A stretch of 64,000 nt of DNA from CAVSWT01 sp963777515 (GTDB lineage Bacteria > Bacteroidota > Ignavibacteria > Ignavibacteriales > Ignavibacteriaceae), in NCBI GenBank assembly GCA_963777515.1, contig CAVZQU010000007.1:434001-498000 (forward strand), given 5' to 3'. Shown piece by piece: positions 38,381-47,669 of the stretch. The notes beneath the pieces were generated by a model. That model worked only from the letters and a program-made list of their open reading frames with translations, searched no databases and was not told where the DNA came from. The first letter of the stretch is position 1. Each line of letters opens with the position of its first letter. The position numbers and the translations under genes are program-made.

Positions 38381-39121
38381 TTACGAAATTGTTAAACTCC
38401 GCTGTCTTAAAATTTCAAAAAGTATTATGCCTGTCGCAACAGAAACATTTAATGATTGAATGTTCCCCTGCATTGGAATGTTAATTAAAAAATCACAGTT
38501 ATCGGCAGTTAATTTTCTAATTCCTTTTTCTTCATTCCCGATGATTAAAACAGCAGGCAGTTTATAATCAACCGTTGCATAGTCTTTTGAATTTTCTGCT
38601 AATGTTGAGCCGAAAATCCAAAAACCGTTTTCTTTTAACTGCTTTAATGCTTGAGATAAATTTCCAATAGAACAAATCTTTGCATATTCTGTCGCACCAG
38701 CAGAAGTTTTAACAACTGTTTCATTTACTGGTGCGCTGTTATGTTTTGTAATTATTATTCCGTCGACACCGCTGCAGTCTGCTGTCCTTATAATTGCACC
38801 AAGATTATGTGTATCTTGAATTGAATCTAACATCAGAATGAGAGGATATTTTGATTTTTTTGATTTTGAAATTATATCTTCAAGAGAAGAAAACTTAAAT
38901 GAAGGTTTAGTTGCAATTACGCCCTGTGCATTTTTGTTGTCGGTTAAAGATTTGAATTTCTGAATTGGAATTTCATTGCACTTAATTCCCTTCTTTTTTG
39001 CTGCTACACGAATTGCGTTTATTATTCCGCCTTGCTGCCCATACAAAATATAAACTTGCTCAAGCTCTTCATTCGAATTGATTGCTTCAAGAACTGGTTT
39101 TCTGCCAATAACTAAATTCAT
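38381..39121 (-). CDS. rlmB: 23S rRNA 2'-O-methyltransferase (RlmB/TrmH SPOUT family)
   Basis: The 246-aa protein has an N-terminal substrate-binding domain (GRKPVLEAINSNEELEQVYI) and a SPOUT knot domain with LDSIQDTHNLGAIIRTADC, VLIIGNEEKGIRKL and IPMQGNIQSLNVSVATGI, the three SpoU motifs. RlmB methylates G2251 (E. coli numbering) in 23S rRNA. A TrmH-like tRNA methylase is possible, but the length and N-terminal domain favour RlmB. Confidence 0.9.
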   Translation of the reverse strand: MNLVIGRKPVLEAINSNEELEQVYILYGQQGGIINAIRVAAKKKGIKCNEIPIQKFKSLTDNKNAQGVIATKPSFKFSSLEDIISKSKKSKYPLILMLDSIQDTHNLGAIIRTADCSGVDGIIITKHNSAPVNETVVKTSAGATEYAKICSIGNLSQALKQLKENGFWIFGSTLAENSKDYATVDYKLPAVLIIGNEEKGIRKLTADNCDFLINIPMQGNIQSLNVSVATGIILFEILRQRSLTIS

Positions 39122-39156
39122 TTTAAGAATTCATAAGTCAAACCTGCGTGTTGTTA

Positions 39157-39277
39157 GAGAGTTTTGCGGAATTAAGTTATACTGTCACATTGAGCCTGTC
39201 GAAATGTGAATTCATTTTTTAAAAAATCAGTCTTCGACAAGCTCAGACAGACAAAACAAGGCTTCCGCAAAACTCTC
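39157..39277. repeat. Palindromic element C
   Basis: The outer inverted repeat GAGAGTTTTGCGGA (39157-39170) pairs exactly with TCCGCAAAACTCTC (39264-39277). Inside are a hairpin at 39184-39210 (GTCACATT arm, loop GAGCCTGTCGA) and one at 39226-39252 (TCAGTCT arm, loop with CGACAAGCTC). It fills the gap between lgt and rlmB. Confidence 0.75.
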
Positions 39278-39305
39278 AATAGCAGAAGTTAAAAAATTAT
39301 TTTGA

Positions 39306-40169
39306 TTACTTTTTCTTTTTCTTTTCCGGTTCAAGCTTTAATGGCGGAGGTGTAAATCTATTTATATCAGGATGAGTTTTAAAATAATATAATCCAATGC
39401 TTCCCCCGACAATCATTACAATAGAAATTAATTGCGCTTCAGATAATCCAAATAAGAGCCGCGGATTTAATCTTAAAAATTCAATTAAAAATCTTTCAAT
39501 TCCCTGAAGAATTAAATAGATCATGAATAGCTGCCCATAAGGCCAATCTTTTTTTCTTAATTTCCAGAGAACCCAAAAGATAACCATCATCATCAAAAAT
39601 TCATATATCGGCGTTGGGTGTAATGGAGTATTATCCGGAACAATTCCGTTTGGAAAAGATTTGGCAATTTCAGTTCCGTTAAACATAATATGCGGCGGGA
39701 CCGTACCGTGTGAATAATCAACCCCCCAGGGTAAATTGGTTGGAATTCCGTAATCACCATCACCAGCCAGGTGGCATCCTATTCTTCCAATTCCATAAGC
39801 AATGGCAAGTGAAGGAGCTGTTGCATCTGCTAAAAATAAAAATGGAATTTTCTTTCTTCGTGTATATATCCAGATAACAATTATTGATAAAATTAAACCA
39901 CCATAAAATGTTAATCCGCCAGGAGAAAAAGCACTTCCAATAGGGTCTTTAATGAACATATCCCAATTTTCAATTAAGTCGAGTGCTTTGCTTCCCACTA
40001 TTCCAAATATAATTGCAAGTAAAGTAACTTCTGTGGCAATATTTGGATGCAGTTTTCTTCTTTCAATTTCTTTGGTTAAAAGATAGCTTGCAACAATAAA
40101 TGCAATTCCCAGCATTAAGCCGAAACTGTATACTGTGAATGGGCCTATTTTGAATAATTCAGGATACAT
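39306..40169 (-). CDS. lgt: Prolipoprotein diacylglyceryl transferase
   Basis: The 287-aa membrane protein has seven hydrophobic segments and the Lgt signature region GRIGCHLAGDGDYG (around residues 128-141), with HPTPIYE further on. It moves diacylglycerol from phosphatidylglycerol to the lipobox cysteine of prolipoproteins. Many lipoproteins in this window would be its substrates. The tail is Lys-rich (PEKKKKK). Confidence 0.93.
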   Translation of the reverse strand: MYPELFKIGPFTVYSFGLMLGIAFIVASYLLTKEIERRKLHPNIATEVTLLAIIFGIVGSKALDLIENWDMFIKDPIGSAFSPGGLTFYGGLILSIIVIWIYTRRKKIPFLFLADATAPSLAIAYGIGRIGCHLAGDGDYGIPTNLPWGVDYSHGTVPPHIMFNGTEIAKSFPNGIVPDNTPLHPTPIYEFLMMMVIFWVLWKLRKKDWPYGQLFMIYLILQGIERFLIEFLRLNPRLLFGLSEAQLISIVMIVGGSIGLYYFKTHPDINRFTPPPLKLEPEKKKKK

Positions 40170-40200
40170 TTGTTTTCCTTAAAAAAGTCAAAGGTTAAAA

Positions 40201-40275
40201 TTCAAAAGTCAAAATCTAAGAGTTATTTTTTTATTTTTGGCTCTTGCCTACTTCTAGGCAGGTTTGACTTTTGAA
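40201..40275. repeat. Palindromic element overlapping the 3' end of hisS
   Basis: TTCAAAAGTCAAA (40201-40213) pairs exactly with TTTGACTTTTGAA (40263-40275). Between them is a hairpin with arms GCCTA (40246-40250) and TAGGC (40255-40259), related to the nested hairpin of elements A and B. The right arm and part of the nested hairpin encode the last residues of HisS. Confidence 0.65.
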
Positions 40276-41525
40276 ATTTGACTATAGATATCTTGTAATT
40301 GATTAAACGGAATCATTTTCTGCTCGCCGGATTCCATATTCTTCAATAAATATGAACCGGTTTTGTATTCATCACCGCCGACAAATAAGACATATTTTGC
40401 ATTCATTTTATTGGCTTCGCGCATTTGCGCTTTTACACTTCTATCAAGATAATCAAAATCAACTGATAAGTTATTATTTCTTAATGATAAAGAAACTTCA
40501 AAAACTTTATCTGTTAATTCTTTATCAAGCTTAACAATATAAACATCAATTTTTTCATCCGGCAGATTTAACGATTTTTCATTTTCACACGCTAAAAGTA
40601 TTCTTTCAATTCCTGCAGCGAATCCTACGGCTGGAGTTGGTTTACCGCCAAGCTGTTCTATCAATAAATCATATCTTCCGCCGCCGCATAATGCACTCTG
40701 TGAACCAACTTTGCCGCTGATAATTTCGAAAGTAGTTTTGGTATAATAATCTAAGCCTCTTACCAGCTTTGGGTCAACTTCATATTTTATATTTGCTGAA
40801 CTTAATAGTGATTTAACTTGTTCAAAGTCATTTTTACTTTCTTCATCAAGATAGTCAATTAACAAAGGGGCATCTGACATGATCTCCTGGTCGACATCAA
40901 TTTTACTGTCAAAAATTCTAAGAATATTTTTATCAAATCTTTTTCTGCTGTCTTCGGAAAGATTATCTTTTTTGTCTAATAAAAATTCTCTTAAAATTTT
41001 TTTATAATTTTCTCTTGATTCAGGAACACCAAGAGAGTTTATTTTAACAGTTAAGTCTTTCAATCCCAATTGTTTTAAAATATTATAAACCATTAAAATA
41101 ATTTCAACATCCAGAAGCATTGAAGTGCTTCCGATTGCTTCTGCACCGAATTGATGAAATTGTCTTAGTCTTCCTGCCTGAGGACGTTCTTGCCTAAACA
41201 TCGGGGAAATATAGTAAAGCTTGTTCAATGATTGCTTAGCAGCAAGTGAATGCTCATTAAAAGCCCGTACAACTGAGGCAGTCATTTCAGGTTTTAATGT
41301 TAAACTTAAATCACTTCTATCATTAAAAGTGTACATTTCTTTTCCCACAATATCGGTTTCTTCACCAATGCCGCGGGCAAATAAGGCTGTCTCTTCAAAA
41401 ATTGGAGTGCGAATTTCTTTATAATTAAAATTGCTGAAAATATTTCTTACTATATCTTCTAAATGTTTCCAATAAGGAATATCAAAAGGAAGGGTATCTT
41501 TTGTTCCGGTTAATGCTTTAATCAT
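40254..41525 (-). CDS. hisS: Histidyl-tRNA synthetase
   Basis: The 423-aa class II synthetase has motif 2 in SPMFRQERPQAGRLRQFHQF, the HisA motif in LVRGLDYYTKTTFEI and motif 3 near AVGFAAGIERIL, followed by an anticodon-binding domain (VDVYIVKL-type sequence). The length is standard. The final residues (about SQISKVKPA) are encoded by a palindromic repeat, so the native C terminus was probably altered by an insertion. Confidence 0.96.
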   Translation of the reverse strand: MIKALTGTKDTLPFDIPYWKHLEDIVRNIFSNFNYKEIRTPIFEETALFARGIGEETDIVGKEMYTFNDRSDLSLTLKPEMTASVVRAFNEHSLAAKQSLNKLYYISPMFRQERPQAGRLRQFHQFGAEAIGSTSMLLDVEIILMVYNILKQLGLKDLTVKINSLGVPESRENYKKILREFLLDKKDNLSEDSRKRFDKNILRIFDSKIDVDQEIMSDAPLLIDYLDEESKNDFEQVKSLLSSANIKYEVDPKLVRGLDYYTKTTFEIISGKVGSQSALCGGGRYDLLIEQLGGKPTPAVGFAAGIERILLACENEKSLNLPDEKIDVYIVKLDKELTDKVFEVSLSLRNNNLSVDFDYLDRSVKAQMREANKMNAKYVLFVGGDEYKTGSYLLKNMESGEQKMIPFNQLQDIYSQISKVKPA

Positions 41526-41561
41526 AGCTATGTATTTACAGAAAATAAAAAAGTTCTTTAG

Positions 41562-41689
41562 GTGGGTAATCCAAAAGTAATTTTCTGAATTAAATTCTGT
41601 CAGTCTGAGCTTGTCGAAGACTGAAAATCGATTAAATTGTCACACTTCGATAAACTCAGTGTGACACTACATACTTTTTGATCACCCAC
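41562..41689. repeat. Palindromic element D
   Basis: The outer repeat is imperfect: GTGGGTAATCCAAAAGTA (41562-41579) against TACTTTTTGATCACCCAC (41672-41689). Inside are hairpins at 41599-41625 (GTCAGTCT arm, loop GAGCTTGTCGA) and 41639-41665 (arms GTCACACT and AGTGTGAC). Its outer core GGGTGATCAAAAAG matches that of element A. It lies between the PTS-IIA gene and hisS. Confidence 0.75.
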
Positions 41690-41708
41690 AGGGGAGAATT
41701 AAATTAGG

Positions 41709-42179
41709 TTAAACTTCAAAATAGTTTTCTTCTTCTTGCTTGAAGATTTCATATATCTCTTCATTATTATTAGCATCAATCAGCTTTTGACGAAACTCAT
41801 CTTTATTCATCATTCTGGAAATTCTGCTTAACAATTTAATATGAGTACTTACCAGGTTATCTTTTCCAACCAGAAGAAAAACCAAATGCACTGGCTGCCC
41901 GTCAAGTGCATCGTAATCAATATCACGCTTTGTTTTTCCGAATGCAGCAATTATTTCATTTACTGCATTTGTCTTTCCGTGCGGAATTGCAAATCCTTTT
42001 CCAACTCCGGTAGACATTATTTTTTCTCTTTCTAAAACTGCACTTCTAACTTTTTCAATATCGTTTATTCTTTCATCATCTTTAAATAAATCAATGAGCT
42101 CATTTATTACTTCTTCTTTGTTCTGACCTTTCAAATCGGATATTAAAAACTCATTTTTTAGCAATTCTACTAATTTCAT
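41709..42179 (-). CDS. PTS IIA (nitrogen/fructose type) regulatory protein
   Basis: The 156-aa EIIA domain has the phosphorylatable His in GVGKGFAIPHGKTNAV (about residue 67), then VHLVFLLVGKDNLVSTHIKLL. It is similar to PtsN, which carries phosphate from the PTS-Ntr chain and acts as a regulator. No EI, HPr or permease genes are adjacent, so a regulatory role is likelier than sugar uptake. Confidence 0.87.
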   Translation of the reverse strand: MKLVELLKNEFLISDLKGQNKEEVINELIDLFKDDERINDIEKVRSAVLEREKIMSTGVGKGFAIPHGKTNAVNEIIAAFGKTKRDIDYDALDGQPVHLVFLLVGKDNLVSTHIKLLSRISRMMNKDEFRQKLIDANNNEEIYEIFKQEEENYFEV

Positions 42180-42329
42180 TATTAACCGCCGTTAAATAAA
42201 AATATTTCTAAAACTATTTAAAATTGAAAAATAAATTTAATAATACGCCAGGCTTGAAGCAATTAAAAAGGGAATTTCTTTATTGTGAAGATTCTGCTTT
42301 TGAGCACAAATAAGCACAGGTTTGTATAA

Positions 42330-42818
42330 TTAATTGAGCAGGCTTGTTAATTTTGTTAAAGCAGATTTAGCTTGTGCGTAATCGGGATTTATTTCTATTG
42401 CATCTTTGTAATAACTGATAGCTGTATACCAGTCGCCTTTTTTCTCATAGATTAATCCCAGGTTAAATAAAGGATAATACCTAAAATCATATTTAGGTGC
42501 ATCTAAAGCTTGTTCAAGCCAATATATTGCTTCATCGTATTGCTTAAGTATTATTAAATAAGAACCTATATCATTATAAGGATTTCCATATTCAGGGTCT
42601 AATTCGATTGCAATTTTACATTCTACTATTGCATCTTCCAATTTGCCCTGTATGCTGTAAGCCCAGCCTAAAAAAGTATGAGCTTTTGCAGTTGGAAAGG
42701 TTTTTATTGATTTTTTGTAATATTCAATTGCTTCATCAATTTTACCATCAAGATGAAATTTATAGGCAAGATTGAAATCGTCAATTGCTTCGCTATATTT
42801 ATCTTTTTCTTTATTCAT
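42330..42818 (-). CDS. Tetratricopeptide-repeat protein
   Basis: The 162-aa protein is made almost wholly of four TPR units (for example AYKFHLDGKIDEAIEYYKKS, LGWAYSIQGKLEDAIVECKI, LGLIYEKKGDWYTAISYYKD). No signal peptide is seen, so it is predicted cytoplasmic. TPR proteins mediate protein contacts; the partner is unknown. Confidence 0.85.
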   Translation of the reverse strand: MNKEKDKYSEAIDDFNLAYKFHLDGKIDEAIEYYKKSIKTFPTAKAHTFLGWAYSIQGKLEDAIVECKIAIELDPEYGNPYNDIGSYLIILKQYDEAIYWLEQALDAPKYDFRYYPLFNLGLIYEKKGDWYTAISYYKDAIEINPDYAQAKSALTKLTSLLN

Positions 42819-43000
42819 AATTCAAAATTTGTATTTATTCACTGAATCCGTTCATGTCAATTATTAGTATCTCTTATACTAAAATTTAGCATACTTTGTG
42901 CCAAACAAAATCGACAAATAATTTATTTTTTTTAGTTTTATTTGCCTCATTAGATGCTTTAAACTAATTTAGGTGTAACAAATTTAATCGGGGAAATAAA

Positions 43001-44701
43001 ATGGATATAGAAAACAAAACGGTATTAGTTCTTGGCGGATTTGGATTAGTTGGCAGCGCTGTTGCGCGAAAATTAGTTTCACAAAACCCAAAAAGGATTA
43101 TTATCACATCACTTAAGCTTTCCGAAGCTCAAGAGGCTGTTGGAAAGTTTGAGAAAGAATTCCCGAAAAAGGGAAAAGATTTTTTCATCCCCTGGGGTGG
43201 AGATATTTTTGTTCGTAACGAATTCAGAAATCTTAGGCGATTTGAAATTCTTGAAGACGAACAAAAAAGAAAAACCATTATTACCGACATAATGGACGAA
43301 CTTTCCGACGAAATTTTAAAAGCCTCATCAATCTACCAACTGCTGAATGAATACAAACCTGAAATAATTATTGATTGTATTAACACAGCAACAGCTATTG
43401 CCTACCAGGATATTTATACTACTTACAGAAGTATTTCAAAAGTTATCAGTAATAAAGGTAGTTATGATGACTTAGTTTCAGAAGTTCAAAAGCTTTTGTG
43501 CACTTTATATATTCCGCAGCTTATTAGGCACATACAAATACTTTATGCTTCGATGGGAAGTGTGAAAACAAAAGTCTATATGAAAATCGGAACAAGCGGA
43601 ACCGGCGGAATGGGTTTAAATATTCCTTACACTCACAGTGAAGAGAAACCTAGCAGAGTATTATTGAGCAAATCTTCAATTGCAGGTGCGCATACACTGC
43701 TTTTATTTTTGATGGGAAGAACTCCCGGCGGTGCTATCACAAAAGAAGTTAAACCAACTGCAGCTATCGCCTGGAAACGAATTGAGTTTGGTGAAATAAG
43801 GCGAAGAGGTGAACCGATAAAAATTGAAAACGTAGAATTAAGTGAAACAATTCCGCTAAAAGGTGAATTTACAATTTGCGAAAACAAAAAGTATAAAACT
43901 ACTGGCGAAACTCTTCAATCTGTTTTTATTGACACAGGTGAAAACGGAATTTTTTCTAAAGGTGAATTCGAAACAATTACTGCTCAAAAACAGATGGAAT
44001 TTGTCACTCCTGAAGAAATAGCTGATATAGTCTTATATGAAGTACAGGGCGGTAACACTGGTCACGATATTGTGAGTGCATTAGATCATGCGACACTTGA
44101 ACCGACTTACCGTGCTGGCTACATGCAGCATTCCGCGGTTGAAAAATTAGCAAGCCTAGAGAAAGAAAATAATATTCACAGCGTAGCATTTGAATTATTA
44201 GGCCCGCCGCGACTTTCAAAACTTTTATATGAAATTCATCTGCTGCGATTATTTAATAATTCAATGTTTGATATTATTAATTCTTCACCAGAAGATTTAT
44301 TTGAAAAATCATTGAATATTATTTCTGAAAATTCAAAACTAAGAAATGAAATTATTTCAATTGGAATTCCAATTTTGTTGCCAAATGGAGAATCTTTACT
44401 GCGTGGAAGCGTAATTAAAATTCCCGCATTCCGAGGCGAGAACAAGCTTGAAATAAATGAGGAAAATATTAATCGCTGGGCAAATGAAGGCTGGATAGAT
44501 TTGAGAATAGAAAATATGCATAGATGGCAAATTAGAATAAAAGAACTGATGGAAGAAGCAGGGACTATCCCTGAAGACGATTCAAGTTCAATGCATGTAA
44601 GAACGAAAACTTATTGGAACAATTTTGAAGAAATAAATATTGGAAAGATTTGCAGCTGGCTTTTCATTCATGAAGAGCAAGGCACAAGAATGAAATCTTA
44701 A
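43001..44701 (+). CDS. Large NAD(P)-dependent Rossmann-fold (SDR-like) protein of unknown function
   Basis: The 566-aa protein starts with a clear dinucleotide-binding site VLVLGGFGLVGSAVARKLV (about residues 8-26). A long domain without recognised catalytic Tyr-x3-Lys follows; it contains GTSGTGGMGLNIPYTHSEEK (about 199-218) and a C-terminal region rich in conserved acidic residues. It is much longer than classical SDRs. No pathway partner is adjacent. The gene is preceded by a 180-base untranslated gap and GGGGAAATAAA before ATG. A dehydrogenase or epimerase role is plausible but unproven. Confidence 0.7.
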   Translation: MDIENKTVLVLGGFGLVGSAVARKLVSQNPKRIIITSLKLSEAQEAVGKFEKEFPKKGKDFFIPWGGDIFVRNEFRNLRRFEILEDEQKRKTIITDIMDELSDEILKASSIYQLLNEYKPEIIIDCINTATAIAYQDIYTTYRSISKVISNKGSYDDLVSEVQKLLCTLYIPQLIRHIQILYASMGSVKTKVYMKIGTSGTGGMGLNIPYTHSEEKPSRVLLSKSSIAGAHTLLLFLMGRTPGGAITKEVKPTAAIAWKRIEFGEIRRRGEPIKIENVELSETIPLKGEFTICENKKYKTTGETLQSVFIDTGENGIFSKGEFETITAQKQMEFVTPEEIADIVLYEVQGGNTGHDIVSALDHATLEPTYRAGYMQHSAVEKLASLEKENNIHSVAFELLGPPRLSKLLYEIHLLRLFNNSMFDIINSSPEDLFEKSLNIISENSKLRNEIISIGIPILLPNGESLLRGSVIKIPAFRGENKLEINEENINRWANEGWIDLRIENMHRWQIRIKELMEEAGTIPEDDSSSMHVRTKTYWNNFEEINIGKICSWLFIHEEQGTRMKS

Positions 44702-44707
44702 TTTTCC

Positions 44708-44783
44708 TCTGTGTCTTTGTGACTCTGTGGTTAATTGTTTTTTCTTACCACAGAGACACTGACGCAAGTCGCAAGACACAGAT
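44708..44783. repeat. Long inverted repeat after the 566-aa gene
   Basis: TCTGTGTCTTTGTGACTCTG (44708-44727) and the following GTGGT complement the ACCACAGAG and AGACACAGA parts of the right arm (about 44747-44783). The right arm carries extra bases between them. The unit lies in the 99-base gap between convergent genes and may act as a bidirectional terminator. Similar CTCTGTG-rich repeats are widespread in bacteria. Confidence 0.6.
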
Positions 44784-44800
44784 AAGCATGATTTAATCTT

Positions 44801-45214
44801 CTATCTTGTAATCATATTCTTAATCGGAACATCAACCTTCATTTTTCCGGCAACTTTAAAATAAAATGTAACTTCCGCCTTTTCCCCTTCTTTAATATCA
44901 TTATGCAAATTTATAAACATAACATGATGCCCGCCTGGTTTGAATTTAAAAGTTGAATGCGGTTTGACAACGACATTTTTAACTTCTCTCATTCCCATCA
45001 TATCGCCGTTTTTATATGTCTCATGAATCTGCACAAGCTCAGCCAAATTTGATTCGACTTTATATAAAGTATCTGCTTTATCAGAATTATTAACAATATC
45101 AAAAAACATTGCTGTATTCATTCCTGCGCCGGCAGTTCTTAGCCAGGCATTTTGAATCTCAATTTTATCTTTGGGTGAATTTATGAACGTCATTAAAAAT
45201 ATTAATAAGAACAT
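44801..45214 (-). CDS. Periplasmic copper chaperone PCu(A)C
   Basis: The 137-aa protein has a short export signal (residues 1-12) and the PCuAC copper site: His64 in QIHETYKNG, Met residues in DMMGMRE, then the GGHHVMFINL segment with His96/97 and Met99. PCuAC delivers Cu(I) to cytochrome oxidase CuA/CuB sites. Together with the upstream SCO1 homologue it forms a copper-delivery pair. Confidence 0.92.
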   Translation of the reverse strand: MFLLIFLMTFINSPKDKIEIQNAWLRTAGAGMNTAMFFDIVNNSDKADTLYKVESNLAELVQIHETYKNGDMMGMREVKNVVVKPHSTFKFKPGGHHVMFINLHNDIKEGEKAEVTFYFKVAGKMKVDVPIKNMITR

Positions 45215-45215
45215 T

Positions 45216-45815
45216 TTAGTCTCCTAATGATTTTATATCTTCTACAATTTCGTCAATGTTTGCCCTGCTTCCACGGTAATCTTTTCTTACATTTCCCTGT
45301 GGGTCAATTAGAGAAATTCTATCCGTGTGCACATAAAAATAAACCGGCTTACCATCTTTTGTATAAGTCGTATCTCCGGAAAATGCTTTTACATTCATTG
45401 CGGCAATTAATGAATCAACCACATCTTTTTTGCCGGTTAAAAATTCAAAGTTGCTTAGATCAATATTACGAACTTCAGCATATTCTTTTAATACACTCGG
45501 AGTATCGCGGTTTGGATCAAAGCTCAATGCGGCAACTTGAACATTTTTAATATTATCTTTTTTTAATCTTTCTTGAATCAAGTGCAGATTGTTTGTAGTG
45601 AGAGGGCAAATATCCGGGCAATTGGTAAATATAAACCCCATCACTAAAATCTTTCCTTTAAAATCATCGGGGAAAGTAACTTTGGCACTATCCTGATTGA
45701 CTAATTGATAAGAAGTAAAAATTTTTCTTACAACCGGAAGAGAAGGTTTGCAGCTATTTATTGAAAGCAATAATAACAACAAAGCTAGTAAAGCGATAGT
45801 ATATTTTTTTTTCAC
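45216..45815 (-). CDS. SCO1/SenC family copper-delivery protein
   Basis: With a GTG start at 45815 the 199-aa product has a lipoprotein signal (KKKYTIALLALLLLLLSINS before Cys22), a thioredoxin fold with the copper-binding C66-PDI-C70 (FTNCPDICPLT) and a His at about 163 (YVHTDR). An upstream in-frame ATG at 45914 would add about 33 residues read through palindromic element E, so the shorter start is preferred. It delivers copper to CuA of cytochrome c oxidase or maintains its thiols. It is followed by the PCuAC gene after one base. Confidence 0.92.
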   Translation of the reverse strand: MKKKYTIALLALLLLLLSINSCKPSLPVVRKIFTSYQLVNQDSAKVTFPDDFKGKILVMGFIFTNCPDICPLTTNNLHLIQERLKKDNIKNVQVAALSFDPNRDTPSVLKEYAEVRNIDLSNFEFLTGKKDVVDSLIAAMNVKAFSGDTTYTKDGKPVYFYVHTDRISLIDPQGNVRKDYRGSRANIDEIVEDIKSLGD

Positions 45816-45831
45816 AGAAATAATTTTTAGT

Positions 45832-45897
45832 GTCACACTGAGCTTGTCGAAGTGTGACTGTAATTTGAATGTCAGTCTTCGACAAGCCCAGACTGAC
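45832..45897. repeat. Palindromic element E
   Basis: Two perfect hairpins: 45832-45858 (arms GTCACACT and AGTGTGAC, loop GAGCTTGTCGA) and 45871-45897 (arms GTCAGTCT and AGACTGAC, loop TCGACAAGCCC). This is the best-preserved copy. No convincing outer inverted repeat was found. It sits just upstream of the SCO1 homologue. Confidence 0.8.
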
Positions 45898-46103
45898 AAA
45901 GAAATCATTTGCAACGATCTCTTGCTAGTATCTTAATTAGTTAGATTTGTTTACAAAGTTATTTTTAATAAAGGTTAGATACAATGCAGAAGAATAAGTT
46001 TCACTAATAATAATCCTCAGTTCATTGTTTTATACCGTTTATTTAATTTACAATGAAATTAGAAATATTTTCTTTTAATTTGGGAATCATTTCAGGAGGC
46101 GCT

Positions 46104-47669
46104 TTGAACAAAGAAAATACACTTACCAAAAAACTATCCTCAACAAACGCTATTTTAATTTATCTATCCTTATTCAAGCTAATATTACTTTTAGTCTTTG
46201 CCGGCAACTATGGAATATTTAGAGATGAATATTATTACATAGAAACTTCAAAACATCTTGCATTTGGATATGTCGACTTACAGCCGCTCTCAGCTATTTT
46301 ACTTGCTATCTCTAGATTTATTTTCGGTGATTCGATTTTCGGAATAAGAATATTTTCTTATCTCGCCGGGTCTGCAATTGTTTTTGTTACCGGATTAATT
46401 GCCCGCGAACTTGGCGGAAGTAAGATTCGCTCAAATTTCATCTGCATTCCTGGTAATTTTCTGCGGAGTTGTATTAGGAGCCTCAAGCTATTTCTCAATG
46501 AATTCATTTGATATTCTTCTATCCACCTTAATGCTTTATTACTTGATAAAATTAATCAATACCGGTAATCCAAAATTGTGGATTGTTATAGGTTTATTAT
46601 TTGGAATCGGACTAGAGAATAAACTTTCTTTTTTGTTTTTAGGATTTGGACTTGCAGTCGGATTGCTTTTAACAAAATACCGAAATCAATTAAAGGTAAA
46701 AGAACTCTGGATTGGTGCAGCTTTAGCAGTAATAATTTTTCTTCCAAATGTTATATGGCAGATTGCAAATCATTATCCAACACTTGAATTCATGCACAAT
46801 GCTGCACTGTATAAAAACAAGCCGATGGGCTTATTGGAATTTTTCAGCAAATCATTATTCGAATTAAATCCGGGTTATACAGTTTTTATTTTTACTGCAT
46901 TATACTTTTTATTTTTCAGCAGCGAAGGTAATGGGAAGCCACCACTTCGTGGAAAATATATTTTAATTGGATGGCTTTATGTTGCAGTGTTTTTTGTTTT
47001 TGCTTTCAATAATGGAAAGCCATATTACATGGGCGTTTTGTATCCAATGATTTTAGCTGCCGGAGTTGTTGGAGCTGATGTTTTAATAACTAAATATTTA
47101 AGAAGCTGGGTTAGATTTGCTCTTGCTGTTATCGTTCTTCCTTTTAGTTTTATAACTGTTCCTTTTGCAATTCCTCTTCTAAATGTTGATGCATATATAA
47201 ATTTACTAAAGCAATGGGAATGAAACCGGAAAATGCTGAGCGCTCTGAATTAGGTTTGCTGCCGCAGTTTTTCTCAGATAGATTCGGCTGGGAAGGAATG
47301 GTAAAGCAAGTTGCAGATGCATACAACCAATTAACACCTGAAGAAAAAAAGCACACATTAATATTTGGACAAAATTACGGCGAAGCCGGAGCAGTTAATT
47401 TTTACAGAGAAAAATACGGTTTGCCCCAAGCTATTTCTGCACACAACAACTATTGGATTTGGGGATATCCCAAAGATTTTAAAGCAGATGTCATAATTGT
47501 TATCGGCTCATCCTTAGAAGATAACAGCAAATACTTTGAAGATGTAAAACTTGCCGCACACCATTTTAATAAATACGGAATGCCTTTTGAAAATGTTGAT
47601 ATATTTATTTGCAAACATCCTAAAAAACCTTTGAAGGATGTTTGGGATAAGTTGAAGTTTTATATTTGA
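46104..47669 (+). CDS. Glycosyltransferase family 39 (ArnT/PMT-like), two frame changes
   Basis: The start is TTG after AGGAGG. The N-terminal domain has the GT39 features YGIFRDEYYYIETSKHLAFG (acidic DE catalytic site) and YVDLQPLSAILLAI. One base change near 46424 leads to GGVVLGASSYFS-type membrane segments, and a second near 47215 leads to the soluble end with ERSELGLLPQFFSDRFGW and FGQNYGEAGAVNFY. Total length about 521 aa. These membrane enzymes transfer sugars from polyprenyl-phosphate donors to lipids or proteins on the periplasmic side. The two breaks compensate, which fits sequence error. Confidence 0.8.

Noticed and set aside
45748..45936. Plus-strand ORF across element E and longer N terminus of the SCO1 gene
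   Set aside because: Both depend on reading through the palindromic repeat; the GTG start at 45815 gives a proper lipoprotein signal.
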